Source of the DNA: Gordius sp. MW1
Taxonomy: Eukaryota > Nematomorpha > Gordioida > Gordea > Gordiidae
Assembly: GCA_964036665.1 (NCBI GenBank)
Contig: OZ038531.1
Coordinates: 3,968,001 to 4,032,000, forward strand
Length of the DNA stretch: 64,000 nucleotides
Direction of reading: 5' to 3'
Below are positions 1 to 12,504 of this stretch, piece after piece. How positions within the stretch are numbered: position 1 is the first letter of the stretch; every line of letters begins with the position of its first letter. The translations under genes were made by a program, and so were the position numbers. A model generated the notes under the pieces. It worked only from the letters and a program-made list of their open reading frames with translations, made no database searches and was not told where the DNA came from.

Positions 1-119
1 GTACACAACTACAACAAAAAACCAACTATAAAATCATGATAAAATTTTATAAGAGGAAGCTAGGGCGTCTTCCACACTACGCGCACTGCATACCCCCTCG
101 GGCAATGTGAAAAATACAC

Positions 120-293
120 TAGGGTTATTGCCCCCAAATTTTAAATTACCCGGGTAACTTGAGATGTAACCATGAAGTAAGAAACTGGAACTATATTCAT
201 TTACCTTAAAGCTGCAACTGTAAATAGTTAAAAAAAAATTTAAGTAACTCTAACTTAATTAGTTACTGTGGAAAAGTAACTTTAACAGCTCTA
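120..293. repeat. hAT-like element right end
   Basis: This stretch is rich in GTAACT-type repeats and ends in TTTAACAGCTCTA, the terminal sequence shared with the hAT-like elements at 33834-34638 and 36021-37697. A closely related end lies at 5995-6146, behind a hAT transposase fragment, which supports the assignment. The other end lies outside the window or is lost. Positions 1-119 show nothing I can name. Confidence 0.5.
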
Positions 294-334
294 CTCACGA
301 TTAATATAGTGGTGTGTGAGAAAACAAAAAAGAT

Positions 335-1127
335 GGTGACTCCAAACCTTTTCGGTTTAAAATTGGATTACATCATGGATCTGCTCTAAGTCCCGTTTTA
401 TTTAATGAAATTATAAACACAATAGCAAGATACATTCAAACGCCATCGCCATAATGTATGCTATATGCCTATGGTATAGTACTATGCGAAGAGACAAAGG
501 AGAAGTATTTGAAGAAGCCGAAATATGGTCAAAGCACTTAAATCAATATGGTTTAAAGTTTAACGATCGAAAAATGGTACACATAGAAATAAACGTTGCA
601 GGCAGCCCATCGCTGGGTGATTATCTAAAGTACCCAAAAGTCGACAGGTTTACATGCCTCGGCTCGATTCTACATCAAGAGGGAGGCTGCGCAACAAAAA
701 TCAATGCCCGGATCCATGACTTAAATGCCTAAAAAGCTTAAAAATCCCTCGTAAGACTGGTGTTACTCTATGGAAGTAGATCATGGGCATTAAACACCAC
801 GGAAGAAAAGCTACTACAAGCCACAGAGATGAGATTGATACGGTTAGGCTTGGGGTATAATATGTTCGACTATAAGACGAATGACTTATTTATGGCAAAA
901 ATGGACATTGAATCTATGGCGGACATGATTTACGAAAATCGGCTAAAGTGTCATGAGCGTATACTAAAAAGGGACAGAAATGATCTAAATCGAAAAGTAC
1001 TGGACACGGAGGTATCGGAAATAGAGGAAGAGGACGACCCCTTATCACATGGAAGGGGCAAGTCGATAAAATTATGAAAACCAAAGAGATCAGTCAAGAC
1101 ATGGCGACCCGGTCAAGAATCTTCATT
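335..1127 (+). pseudogene. LINE reverse-transcriptase fragment, RTE-like, broken
   Basis: Three reading-frame pieces together match the second half of a LINE polymerase. Near 345-430 a HHGSALSPVLF-like RT palm motif is readable. At 454-732 follows the palm and thumb region with FTCLGS; at 760-1077 the typical C-terminal stretch LLYGSRSWAL ... EMRLIRLGLGY. The expected YADD box is replaced by YAICLWY through a frameshift, so catalysis is lost. A stop and shift near 730 split the rest. The readable order is that of RTE/BovB-type or related LINEs (family knowledge); the exact clade is inference. The same LINE family recurs at 14938-16020 and 63535-64000. Confidence 0.75.
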
Positions 1128-2017
1128 AATATTTAAGTGTGACTATCCAGCTGTTTTAAATGAACGTAATTGTCAATTAATAGACACTTTTTAAACTCTA
1201 TTAGGTGATTCATAAAATTATCCATTTGGCACTCTAACTAACACTAACTAATGAATTTATTGTATTTTGTTCGACTCAATTATATCAATTATTAATACTT
1301 ACAAAGGGCATATTAGCTAAGTGCTTTTTACGATCCAATATAAGTGACCTATAAAAATATAATATAATCATGATTGTTTTTTATTCTGACGTCACCTGAT
1401 TCAATAATTGACGCTAATGCACAATTCGTGTCCAACATTTAATTTGTTTCAAAAGTACAATGAGATTATTATAAATTATACGAACACTTTATATAATTAT
1501 TTAAAGCATATTAGCTATTTTTACCTAAAATATTATAATTAAAAGCTCATTGTTAAACGATAAATTACTTAATGCTATTAATGTAAAATGCTACTATCGG
1601 TTTTTTAATTTCATAAGTTAAATATATCAGTACCTCTCCTAAAGTCTTCAAATTTATCCATTAAAAAATAAATGATAGCTCTTATTGTTTACATGACAAC
1701 TTTTATAAAGCAAACAGTAGGAATGATATTTATGAAATTGTGCACTTAGCAAATCTTTGTCAAATAGCAATCATTTAAGCATAGTCATTTTAGGTTTTAA
1801 CACATTAAAAAAACGACCTGTACTCCAACCCTCCACTTTTTGCCATGGGCTTGGGACCGTCTTAGGTAGTGTTTGATAAAGAAGTAGAAAATTAAACAAC
1901 CATACAACCTAGAAAAGGTTTGAACTAAAAACAAGGTAGACTTAATGATTCAAGTTTTTCCGTTGCATGAAGCAATTTATTACTAATTATAAATTGGTTT
2001 TATAAGTTAGTTAGTGG

Positions 2018-2185
2018 CTTGGGCGTAGCGGCCCCCCCCCCCCCTAAATGACAAAATAAAAATTTCAATACAAAAACCCTCAAAAATTCAAAAAAAAAAT
2101 ATGTTTTGCCCCCATCCCCCTCCTAATAGAACTTAAAACTTTGCCCTCGCCCCTAATGCAAAACCTGGCTAAGCCTACGCCCATG
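2018..2185. mobile_element. GC-rich GGGCGTAGC MITE, 8-bp TSD
   Basis: The element has inverted ends (CTTGGGCGTAGC and CTACGCCCATG) around poly-C tracts and an A+T-rich core. It is flanked by a perfect 8-bp direct repeat GTTAGTGG (2010-2017 and 2186-2193). The orthologous insertion with the same TSD is in copy B (17540-17708), so it predates the segmental duplication. Confidence 0.85.
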
Positions 2186-2452
2186 GTTAGTGGATTATCT
2201 TTTACTACGGAATTGATGAATTATATATAATCTATGTAACGGATCTTTACTCTTCTGCTAATAAATATAATATTATGGAAACCTTACAAAATTCTTCCTT
2301 ATATAATGATATTTATTACACTTTATTGATGGTTGATTGTGCAAGATAAATATAATCACTATAAACAGGTGCAGCAGTTTTAAATTTCAATGTGAAAACA
2401 ATAATAACGTAAATGAAAAGTTTTACAGCATTACTATTGTTGTGTGAGCTTA

Positions 2453-2658
2453 AGGGTCCGTCTTAATATACGATTCAACTTCATGGCGCCATATTTTTGT
2501 TTGTCTAAATATGCTATATACATGTCGTGGAATCAACGATTTTAGTTTAGTTACCATATAAATATGCATTAATAAGCGTAATTGAAGGATAAATATTTGT
2601 TTTATGAGCAAAAACACAAAAACAGAACAAAAATGAAGTGACGCTCGTATTAATCGCG
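2453..2658. mobile_element. PIF/Harbinger-like MITE, right end lost
   Basis: The left end GGGTCCGTCTTAATATAC matches the ends of a more complete copy at 34646-34915 (opposite orientation) and of the copy B counterpart at 17952-18172. Here the right terminal about 20 bp are deleted. The GG-rich end and the TAA flank of the copy at 34646 fit PIF/Harbinger Tourist-type MITEs; the class is inference. It lies just downstream of the GPCR stop codon and may form part of its 3' untranslated region. Confidence 0.55.
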
Positions 2659-2724
2659 AAAACTTTCATTGATATATACGACATTCGATTAATATGATAT
2701 CTCCTAACACATAAAACCTCACAA

Positions 2725-4338
2725 TCAGTGATCCTGATGTCGAGGTGAGGGGACATCTTGTATTTTAGATTTAGGTCTTCCGGTAACGTAGTTTAACTGG
2801 TAATGAGCAAAACTAGGACCACCATGATTAGACGCACGACACAATATAAATGGAATTTTTAGTTTAGGACAAATAGTCATATAAACTAAAGAATCAAAGC
2901 ACGACTTGCTATACTCTAAAAAGTTTGCCAAATTTACTAATGTGTAGAACCAATTTCCTTGAAATGGATCATCTAACCTTATTGTAAATACTAAGTTGAG
3001 GATGGACATAGGGATAATACCTATAATGTGTAGGCATGTTGATGCTACTAATAAAATTGTTAACCAATACTCTTCCTCAAGAACTAGAGGGATACGCAGA
3101 ATTCCTATATTTATTTTGCCTTCAAAATAATTCCATCTTCCGGTATAGTTTTCAGGGCCAGGTGTTATGGTGTTAACACTTCCCACTAGGGTATGTGTCG
3201 TTTTACAGATTAGCGATTTTATCCCATGAATAACTTTCTTATTGGTTTTAGTTGTTGAGTGTGGATTTTCTTTTTCTTCAGCGATTTTACTTAAACTATG
3301 GACTGATGATATGACCCTGTATGTAAGGACGAGTAATACAAAGGTCGGTACTTGTGATAGTAAAAACTCTCGCACAAATGAATATAATTTGAAGGTCAGG
3401 GGCCATGTATTAATTCCCACACGATCACAACTATATAAACATAATATAAAGGTTAATTTCAATCACTAAAAAACAAATAATTCACAATTCTAAGGCATTT
3501 TCGATATGTTAATGATTTAAAGACGTTAAATTTAATTAATTTTATATATGTTTATATCTTCGTGTCTTTAATTTTTTTATAGTGTGAATTTTTATTTACG
3601 CTAAAATTTCTTCTTGGAATTGTTTAGACTATACATAGTTAATTAGCTGCTCTTCTATACTATATTATATTGGCCGAACCGATTTGTAAAATAAGGAATT
3701 GCTTTTTAGATCATATTTTTTTACATTAAAAATTTAATAGAAGTCTTTATCTAATTAATCCTTTTGCTCGAAATAAACTAATAAAAGCATTATTACCTGT
3801 AAAATTTGATGCTTGAATTATTGACATCATAATGTACAACTGATTTAACTTCATACCACCGTCGCATGGGTATGGATAAAGCTATTACAACGATCATAGC
3901 GATATATGGACTTAATTTGAATAATTTGGAATTGCGCCATTTGATATATAAATTGGTCCGTTGCAGGACCAGATAACGGTCTATGGCTAATAGCATTATG
4001 CTTAGAACCGAAAAGCGTGAAAATATATATTTTAGAGCAAAGTGCACGCGTGACGTAAAAAGGATCCAACCAAAACTAGTGAATATAGAAGAGGTCGTTG
4101 AAGGGTTTAAGACATCAGGATTAGTATATTGAACCAATTTATCCAACACTGGATAAAGTATGGTTAATAGATTTAAGCCCAGATCGGCTACAGCTGAAAA
4201 CTTTAAAAAGCGATATGCCCTAACCCTAAAGCGTGAATGGAAGAGAATGTAAAGCAAGAGCGAGTTACTAATTATGCCTATGATGCAGAATATTGGCAAC
4301 AAAACGCAGGATAATACAAACTCTAAGGTTAATATCAT
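2725..4338 (-). CDS. Class A GPCR, paralogue A, two exons
   Basis: Exon 1 is 4338-3797 and exon 2 is 3430-2725, joined across a 366-bp intron with donor GTAATA and acceptor TTTATATAG. The splice restores frame exactly and gives 415 residues. Seven hydrophobic segments are readable: TM1 with GIISNSLLL, TM2 with FSAVADLGLN, TM3 ending in IDRYLVLQ (canonical DRY), TM4 after LSPYIAM, TM5 after SFVREFLLSQ, TM6 from YWLTILLVAS and TM7 with CFDSLVYMT, a D-S-x-x-Y variant of NPxxY. The N-terminus is very short, so no large ligand-binding ectodomain exists. A peptide receptor of the FMRFamide/neuropeptide type is the best guess from the general pattern; the ligand is unknown. No Cys is visible at the usual TM3 start, so the canonical disulfide is doubtful. 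The reading frame is intact. The paralogue is at 18246-19852. Confidence 0.83.
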
Positions 4339-5764
4339 GTTATGCTGATTTGGATGTCTTTTGCTGTCTCGTTGGATCGAGGCAAAACGAGCAAGATGTC
4401 CGGATATTAATTGTTTTTATAATGCTCGACGTCAGTAAAAAAATCGATTATCGAAAATAAGCTTGTGCCTGAAGACTCCTTGCCTTTATAAGTGTTAGAT
4501 TAAATTCATTAATTATTTAAAACATGAGGTCTACGCTAAAAATTCAAGATCACCAATTAATTAATTTATTTAAAAACGAATTAAAATAGACATTATATTT
4601 TATTCAATTCTCATTTATCTATGTAGAAGTCAAGCGAATATAAGTAATATTGAAATATTATAATTACGAGTGATAGCTAGGCAGTATTGAAATTTTAAAT
4701 AACTATGATTATCTCTATATAGTTTAAATTCATATCTTGCATTTAAACTACAATTATAAATAACACCTTATAGCGACGTTTTTTTTTTTAAATGTCAAAA
4801 ACTATTACTTGGGATATAGCACATAAATATTTACTTATATTCTACACAACTTAGCACTACAACCAATTGGTAAATCTATCAATAATAAATGAGGACACAA
4901 GTAAACAAGATATTTTCGAAGAAAACGCGTCATTAATGGCGTGGGTATTGTTATTAATTTATGTTTCTTCAAAAAATGCCTTAAATCAATTGTCAAAAAA
5001 TAAAAAAAGACTTATTTATTTCAATTAGATTTTACATTAAGCGCAAGCCTGAATGCTCACGTGCAATGTTTATAAAATTTTTTATATAGACTTTGTGGCG
5101 TTAATTGGAAAGTGGCATATAAAAAACCTTTTAACTTAATTAAGTGATGAAGTCATTTTTTTATTTTTCTTTACATAATTAATAGAAATAATCATTCATC
5201 TTACACCTTATTATATTAAAATTTTTTAAAATTTCAAGGATTTTGTGATCTTGAGCAACTTCGGCAACTTCACATTTTGAAATAATTATTTCAATAAATG
5301 AGGGATTTTATTTAAAGCTAGCAGCTTATTGAACGGACACTAAGGATGTTCTTTTTAAATTAATCATTTTAAAGGAGGGCAAATAACTCACTACATAACA
5401 GGGTTAATAATAAAGATGTAATTAGCTGGTTATTGAAATTAGGGAAAATTAGTAGTAACCTAGCACCCTGCTTGGATTGTCCTAACCTGGACTAAGCTAT
5501 ATGCTATTGAAAATTAAACACTTAGCTCTCTACTTAGAAACTAAAAACTAAGGTTAGTTAGAGAGAATTTTGCGGTTGATGGATTTTAATAACAATAATC
5601 AGTAAATATTTCACCTAGATTGTTCTCGTCTTAACATATTATATTTATTTATAAAACACTTTGATAAAGGTGAGCAGATAAATTATTATCGCCCAAGTAC
5701 TAAGAATTAATTTAGCTAACAACCACCGTAACAACCTTTGGCTCCCAAGCCTTACAAATTATAA

Positions 5765-6146
5765 TTTCCCTAAATTGAAGAAACTTTTCATTAAATTCAA
5801 TGTACCCCTACCATCTAGGGCCCCCGTCGAGCGTCTTTTTAGTCTTGGTAAATTAATTTTCAGTGAAGAGCGAACTAGCTTATTAGATGACATTATAGAA
5901 AATAACGTATTATTGAAATCGAATTATCATTTATTACCTTCTGATTTTTATATAAATGTTTAAATAAATAATATCAAAAAATATTGTTTCTTGTAACTTT
6001 AGGTGTAACTAGTTCCATCAGGTAAGTTACTGGAACTGTAATCAGTTACATTTGAAAATTTTAACTGTAACTGAATTAGTTACATTTTTTGTGAAAGTAA
6101 CTGTAATTTAACTACTTACTGTGGTAAAGTAACTTTAATAGCTCTG
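5765..6146 (+). pseudogene. hAT transposase C-terminal fragment
   Basis: A 62-codon frame at 5775-5963 carries APVERLFSLGK ... LLDDIIENNVLLKSN, which is the hAT C-terminal dimerisation motif. It is followed by GTAACT-rich DNA ending near 6146 in AATAGCTCTG, a degenerate hAT terminus. Only the C-terminal end survives. A close relative lies on the minus strand at 30561-30700 inside the hAT element 30361-31855. Copy B has no clean counterpart at this position. Confidence 0.75.
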
Positions 6147-6201
6147 CCCATGATAATATCAAATCGTTTTTTATAAAAGAAATTCGGCATAACTACTTTA
6201 A

Positions 6202-7967
6202 AAACTCGGGCCTTCGGCCCTCGTGGGAAGGGGGAGAAGGGAAGGGAAGGGGGGACGACTCATCTGTACTTCGTATAAATGTATCATATTTGCTATGCAA
6301 TTTATGGGCGAGAAAGGTGGGAAGGGGCAAGAATGCCTATAGGGGGGTATTAAATGCCTAATGATTAATTAATTATTTATACAAATTTTCCATTATAGGC
6401 AAAATGTAATATAGGCAAAATGTAATATAGGCAAGGGTTAGGGTTAGATTTAGTGTTTGCATATAGTTGCGTATTACATTAGTTTTTATGGCCTTTAGTG
6501 ATTATGGGTCTAACAAACATTATATTATAAAACAACACAATGTTAAAAATTTGCAGAATTGTTGGGAGAAATTTTTTGTTGAATTTGAACAATTTTTAAT
6601 TAAAAAAATCAAAAATTTGGCCAATGGTCACTTTTTCTCTATTGGTCAGTACCAACAGATACTCTATAAGTCAATGATAGCCAAAAAAACGGAAAAAAAA
6701 TTTTGATGCTCACTTTGGCCAATGGTCATTTTTTTCCATTGGTCAGCAGCCAGCACACGGTAAAAGTGGATATAAATTCATAAGAGTAAAAAAAACGAAA
6801 AAAAATTTTCGAATCACATTTTGGCCAATGGTCATTTTTTTCCATTGGTCAGCAGCCAGGACACGGTAAAAGTGGATATAAATTCATAATAGTAAAAAAA
6901 AACGAAAAAAAAGTTTTCGAATCACATTTTCGCCAATGGTCATTTTATTCCATTGGTCAGCAGCCAGCGGACGGCCAAAAAGTCATAATAGCAATGGTAG
7001 GAACAGGAACAATCATAATAGTCAAAAAAAACGAAAAAAATAATTTCGATTCACATTTTGGCCAATGGTCATTTTTTCCATCGGTCAGGAGCCAGCGGAC
7101 GGCCAAAAAGTCATAATAGCAATGGTAGTAACAGGAACAATCATAATAGTAAAAAAAACGAAAAAATAAACTCGGATTCACATTTTGGCCAATGGTCATT
7201 TTTTTCATTGGTCAGCAGCCAACGGACGGCCAAAAAGTCTTATTATCAATGATAGTAACAAGAACAATCATAAGAGTCAAAAAAACTCCGGGATTCTAAC
7301 CTAAAAACTAGTTAAATTGGATAGCAATTAAAAGTAAACAACTTTTATTTATGTTTATTATATAACATTGGTCAGCAGCCAGCGGTCGGCCAAAAAGTCA
7401 TAATAGCAATGGTAGAAACAGGAACAATCATAATAGTAAAAAAAACGAAAAAAATAATTTCGATTCACATTTTGGCCAATGGTCATTTTTTTCATTGGTC
7501 AGCAGCCAGCGGACGGCCAAAAATTCTTATTATCAATGATAGTAACAAGAACAATCATAAGAGTCAAAAAAACTCCGGGATTCTAACCCCAAAACTAGTT
7601 AAATTGCATAGCAATTAAAAAGTAAACAACTTTTATTTATGTTTATTATATAACTAGTTAAATTGCATAGCATTAAAGTAAACAACTTTTATCTATGTTT
7701 ATTATATAATAGATAATTTAACAAATTTATTATATATAACACATCGAGGGAGATAGAGATGAGGGGTGGGGCACCTCTTATGCATTAATTTAAAAAATAA
7801 CACAGAGAGGGAGATAGAGATGAGGGATGGGGCACCTCTTTCTCATGCATTAATTTAAAAAATCGATAACCTAATATACCCAATGCAAATAGATAGGAGG
7901 GTAACGGACGGACAACGGACGGACGGACGGACAACAAAAAACGAGCCCATAAATTGCATAGCAATTA
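6202..7967 (+). mobile_element. Helentron-like repeat H1, no TSD
   Basis: Modules in order are: a GC hairpin GGGCCTTCGGCCC near the left end; a purine-rich GGAAGG run; TTTGCTATGCAATTTATGGG; TTAGGGTTAGGG-like DNA at 6425-6450; tandem units of roughly 100-130 bp (about 6615-7290), each with a CCAATGG...CCATTGG inverted motif; and a right end of GGACGGACGG followed by CCCATAAATTGCATAGCAA. That last motif is the inverse of the left one, giving subterminal inverted repeats. No transposase or helicase is encoded. Copy B keeps the empty site at about 21402, showing insertion between two A bases (T-T on the other strand) without target duplication. Hairpin, subterminal inverted repeats, T-T target and central tandem repeats fit non-autonomous Helentrons (DINE-1/pearl-type); the class is inference. 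Confidence 0.75.
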
Positions 7968-8195
7968 ATAATATTCATTAGCCATAGCGGAATGTTTTCC
8001 TAATATTTATAATTCTTAACTTTTTTATTTATTTATCTTATCTTCAAAAATTATGTATTTTTTAAAAATCAAAATTATATGGGAAAAAAACCTTCTACGA
8101 GAAGTCAAGTTTAACACAATGTATGAGTAAGCGTATTAAGGGAGTAACTAAAAACTATTTAACCAGGTCAAATATAGGTAAACTTATAAATTTTT
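7968..8195. other. Ancestral duplicated sequence between two insertions
   Basis: This 228-bp stretch is not part of the repeats around it. It aligns with copy B, split there by the Ty3 element (21411-21433 and 28055-28250). It therefore separates two independent Helentron-like insertions in opposite orientation. No gene is visible. Confidence 0.8.
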
Positions 8196-11100
8196 AATTG
8201 CTATGCAATTTATGGGCTCGTTTTTGGTTGTCCGTTGTCTGTCCGTCCCTATCTATTTGCATTGGGTATATTAGGTTATCGATTTTTTAAATTAATGCAT
8301 GAGAAAGAGGTGGCCCACCCCTCATCTCTATCTCCTCGCTGTGTTATTAATTGCTATGCAATTTATGGGCTCGTTTTTTGTTGTCCGTCCGTCCGTCCGT
8401 CCGTTGTCCGTCCGTTACCCTCCTATCTATTTGCATTGGGTATATTAGGTTATCGCTTTTTTAAATTAATGCATGAGAAAGAGGTGCCCCACCCCTCATC
8501 TCTATCTCCCTCGGTGTGTTATATATAAGATTTGTTAAATTATCTATTATATAATAAACATAGATAAAAGTTGTTTACTTTTAATTGCTATGCAATTTAA
8601 CTAGTTATATAATAAACATAAATAAAAGTTGTTTACTTTTTAATTGCTATGCAATTTAACTAGTTTTTGTTATGTAATAAACATAGATAAAAGTTGTTTA
8701 CTTTTAATGCTATGCAATTTAACTAGTTATATAATAAACATAAATAAAAGTTGTTTACTTTTTAATTGCTATGCAATTTAACTAGTTTTGGGGTTAGAAT
8801 CCCGGAGTTTTTTTGACTCTTATGATTGTTCTTGTTACTATCATTTATAATAAGAATTTTTGGCCGTCCGCTGGCTGCTGACCAATGAAAAAAATGACCA
8901 TTGGCCAAAATGTGAATCGAAATTATTTTTCGTTTTTTTTGACTATTATGATTGTTCCTGTTTCTACCATTGATATTATGACTTTTTGGCCGTCCGCTGG
9001 CTGCTGACCAATGTTATATAATAAACATAAATAAAAGTTGTTTACTTTTAATTGCTATGCAATTTAACTAGTTTTTGGGTTAGAATCCCGGAGTTTTTAT
9101 GACTCTTATGATTGTTCTTGTTACTATCATTGATAATAAGACTTTTTGGCCGTCCGTTGGCTGCTGACCAATGAAAAAAATGACCATTGGCCAAAATGTG
9201 AATCCGAGTTTATTTTTTCGTTTTTTTTTGACTATTATGATTGTTCCTGTTACTACCATTGCTATTATGACTTTTTGGCCGTCCGCTGGCTCCTGACCGA
9301 TGGAAAAAATGACCATTAGCCAAAATGTGAATCGAAATTATTTTTTTGCGTTTTTTTTACTATTATGATTGTTCCTGTTCCTACCATTGCTATTATGACT
9401 TTTTGGCCGTCCGCTGGCTGCTGACCAATGGAATAAAATGACCATTGGCCAAAATGTGATTCGAAAACTTTTTTTTCGTTTTTTTTTTTGACTATTACGA
9501 ATTTATATCCACTTTTACCGTGTCCTGGCTGCTGACCAATGGAAAAAAATGACCATTGGCCAAAATGTGATTCGAAAATTTTTATTTCGTTTTTTTTTAC
9601 TCTTATGAATTTATATTCACTTTTACCGTGTGCTGGCTGCTGACCAATGGAAAAAAATGACCATTGGCCAAAGTGAGCATCAAAATTTTTTTTCCGTTTT
9701 TTTGGCTATCATTGACTTATAGAGTATCTGTTGGTACTGACCAATAGAGAAAAAGTGACCATTGGCCAAATTTTTGATTTTTTTAATTAAAATTGTTCAA
9801 ATTCAACAAAAAATTTCTCCCAACAATTCTGCAAATTCTTAACATTGTGTTGTTTTATAATATAATGTTTGTTAGACCCATAATCACTAAAGGCCATAAA
9901 AACTAATGTAATACGCAACTAGATGCAAACACTAAATCTAACCCTAACCCTTGCCTATATTACATTTTGCCTTTATTACATTTTGCCTATAATGGAAAAT
10001 TTGTATAAATAATTAAATAATCATTAGGCATTTAATACCCCCCTATAGGCATTCTCGCCCCTTCCCACCTTTCTCGCCCATAAATTGCATAGCAAATATG
10101 ATACATTTATACGAAGTACAGATGAGTCGTCCCCCCTTCCCTTCCCCTCCCCTTCCCTTCTCCCCCTTCCCACGAGGGCCGAAGGCCCGAGTTTTTTTTT
10201 TAAATTAATGCATAAGAGGTGGCCCACCCCTCATCTCTATCTCCCTCGCTTTCGGGCGGGGTCGGGTTTTAATTGCTATGTTAAATTAATGCATAAGTAT
10301 ATCTATTCGTTTTTGAATTGGGTAACATTGATATTAATTGCTATAATTACCCTATGCCCTCCACTACAAGGGCCTATGCCTCTACTGATATGGGTGCCTG
10401 TGCCCCTACAAAAGCCTATGCCTCTATTAATGTGGGTTCGAACCCCGGCGAACGTTCTGAATTGCTGGTTCGATTCACGGAGAGCAGAGGTCAGATTTGT
10501 TAGGAATTTTCTGCCCGAACCCGGCCCGGTTCAATTCTCTAACCTCATTGCCCGCCCGAGCCCGCCCGAACCCTTCTGGTGTCCGCCCGAGCCCGCCCGA
10601 AACATTATGGCTGCCCGAAATGCCCGGCCCGAAATATTAAATTTGCCTGTTAGGCCCGAAATTTTGCGACCTCAAATTCTTTCATTATTTAAAAGTCGAA
10701 TGATTTTTTCAAATGAAACTTTTGTACTTTAATTTTAATCCTAATTGGTCAAAAAACGTAGTATTTGGTCTTTCTAAAATATTTGAGCTTAGCGATAGCG
10801 ATGAGTGATAAGGGAATAATAAAGGCGAATTGGAGAAGCCTTGTTAAATCATTTGTTAAAAAATTAAATGATATTAGAATGAAATTTAACACTTTCAGGC
10901 GTTGTATCAATTTGGGCGTGACGATTTTGTACTATGTATAGAGCAATGAAAGGGCTGCATAAATATAAATATTTTAATCCTTTACATAACCTAGCTAGGA
11001 CTTGATGGAAATAAAGGGGTTCTGGCAAAAAATTGTAAAAATAACTTGGGGACGGGTGGCGATTTTTTAGCATTTTCATATGCAATTTAATGAAAAGTAA

Positions 11101-12504
11101 CAAAAAAATACACTATCTAAAAAATCTCATTAAGCCCGAATTGCCCGAATCCTATCTTCTTCGTGCCCGCCCGAGCCCGCCCGAAAATAAAAATTTTGGA
11201 CAGTGCCCGGCCCGACCCGGCCCACGGGCCGGGCAGGGCCTGTTCGGGCAGCGGGCCGGGCCGGGCAATCTGATCTCTGACGGAGAGGGCAAAATTTTTC
11301 TTATTTTTCAAATTAAATTAATATATTTTTCCTGTTACTACCATTGATAATATGACTTTTTGGCCGTCCGCTTGTTCTATTATTGTTTCATTTTATTATA
11401 TAATAAACATAAATAAAAGTTGTTTACTTTTAATTGCTATGCAATTTAACTAGTTTTTGGGTTAGAATCCCGGAGTTTTTTTTTGACTCTTATGATTGTT
11501 CTTGTTACTATCATTGATAATAAGACTTTTTGGCCGTCCGCTGGCTGCTGACCAATGAAAAAAATGACCATTGGCCAAAATGTGAATCCGAGTTTATTTT
11601 TCGTTTTTTTTGACTATTATGATTGTTCCTGTTCCTACCGTTGCTATTATGACTTTTTGGCCGTCCGCTGGCTGCTGACCAATGGAATAAAATGACCATT
11701 GGCCAAAATGTGAATCGAAAACTTTTTTTTTCGTTTTTTTTTGACTTTTATGATTGTTCATGTTCCTACCATTGCTATTATGACTTTTTGGCCGTCCGCT
11801 GGCTGCTGATCAATGGGATAAAATGACCATTGGTTAAAATGTGATTCAAAAATTTTTTTTTCGTTTTTTTTGACTATTATGAATTTATATCCACTTTTAC
11901 CGTGTCCTGGCTGCTGACCAATGGAAAAAAATGACCATTGGCCAAAGTGAGCATCAAATTTTTTTTTCCGTTTTTTTGGCTATCATTGACTTATAGAGTA
12001 TCTGTTGGTACTGACCAATGGAGAAAAAATGACCATTCGCCTAATTTTTGATTTTTTTAATTAAAAATTGTTCAAATTCAACAAAAAATTTCTCCCAACA
12101 ATTCTGCAAATTCTTAACATTGTGATGTTTTATAATATAATGTTTGTTAGACCCATAATCACTAAAGGCCGTAAAAACTAATGTAATACGCAACTAGATG
12201 CAAACACTAAATCTAACCCTAACCCTTGCCTATATTACATTTTGCCTATATTACATTTTGCCTATAAATGGAAAATTTGTATAAATGATTAATTAATCAT
12301 TAGGCATTTAATACCCCCCTATAGGCATTCTCGCCCCTTCCCACCTTTCTCGCCCATAAATTGCATAGCAAATATGATACATTTATACGAAGTATAGATG
12401 AGTCGTCCCCCCTTCCCTTCCCCCCTTCCCTTCCCCCCCCCCCCTCCCTTCCCCCCTTCCCTTCTCCCCTCCCCCTTCCCACGAGAGCCGAAGGCCCGAG
12501 TTTT
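8196..12504 (-). mobile_element. Composite Helentron-like insertion H2, head-to-tail
   Basis: The insertion is bounded by the TAATTGCTATGCAATT end at 8196 and a hairpin end (GGGCCGAAGGCCC-like) near 12490-12504. Copy B shows the empty site at about 28250, inside a T run, with no duplication. A complete internal hairpin end occurs at 10172-10190, after which left-end modules restart (10205-10270), so the insert reads as two minus-oriented units head to tail. The second unit is interrupted by a hAT-like element at 10485-11279. Both units carry the same tandem CCAATGG modules as H1. Open frames in it are translations of repeat DNA and are not called as genes. Confidence 0.75.
10485..11279. mobile_element. 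hAT-like element, 8-bp TSD ACGGAGAG
   Basis: The termini are CAGAGGTCAGATT and, inverted, CAGAGATCAGATT. A perfect 8-bp direct repeat ACGGAGAG flanks it (10477-10484 and 11280-11287). Subterminal DNA is rich in GCCCGAACCCGGCCC-type motifs, while the core is A+T-rich and encodes nothing convincing. CAGAG ends with 8-bp TSDs are hallmarks of hAT elements. It is nested in the second Helentron-like unit and so is younger than it. Confidence 0.85.

Noticed and set aside
6600-7620. CRISPR-like regularly spaced repeats and open frames (HFFHWSAASGRPKSHN-type) in the tandem arrays of H1-H5
   Set aside because: The unit is roughly 100-130 bp with no unique spacers, lies in a eukaryotic mobile repeat, and the frames are translations of the repeat in both orientations without a start context or homologue.
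10425-10480. tRNA or SINE B box (GGTTCGAACCCC) with a second GGTTCGATTC
   Set aside because: No A box or cloverleaf at the right spacing could be drawn; left as chance or very old debris. The same applies to GGTTCAAATCC near 29531.
10085-10732. 215-codon open frame
   Set aside because: It runs through the hairpin end, poly-pyrimidine run and GC-rich hAT repeats; residues are Pro-rich low complexity and the frame crosses element borders.
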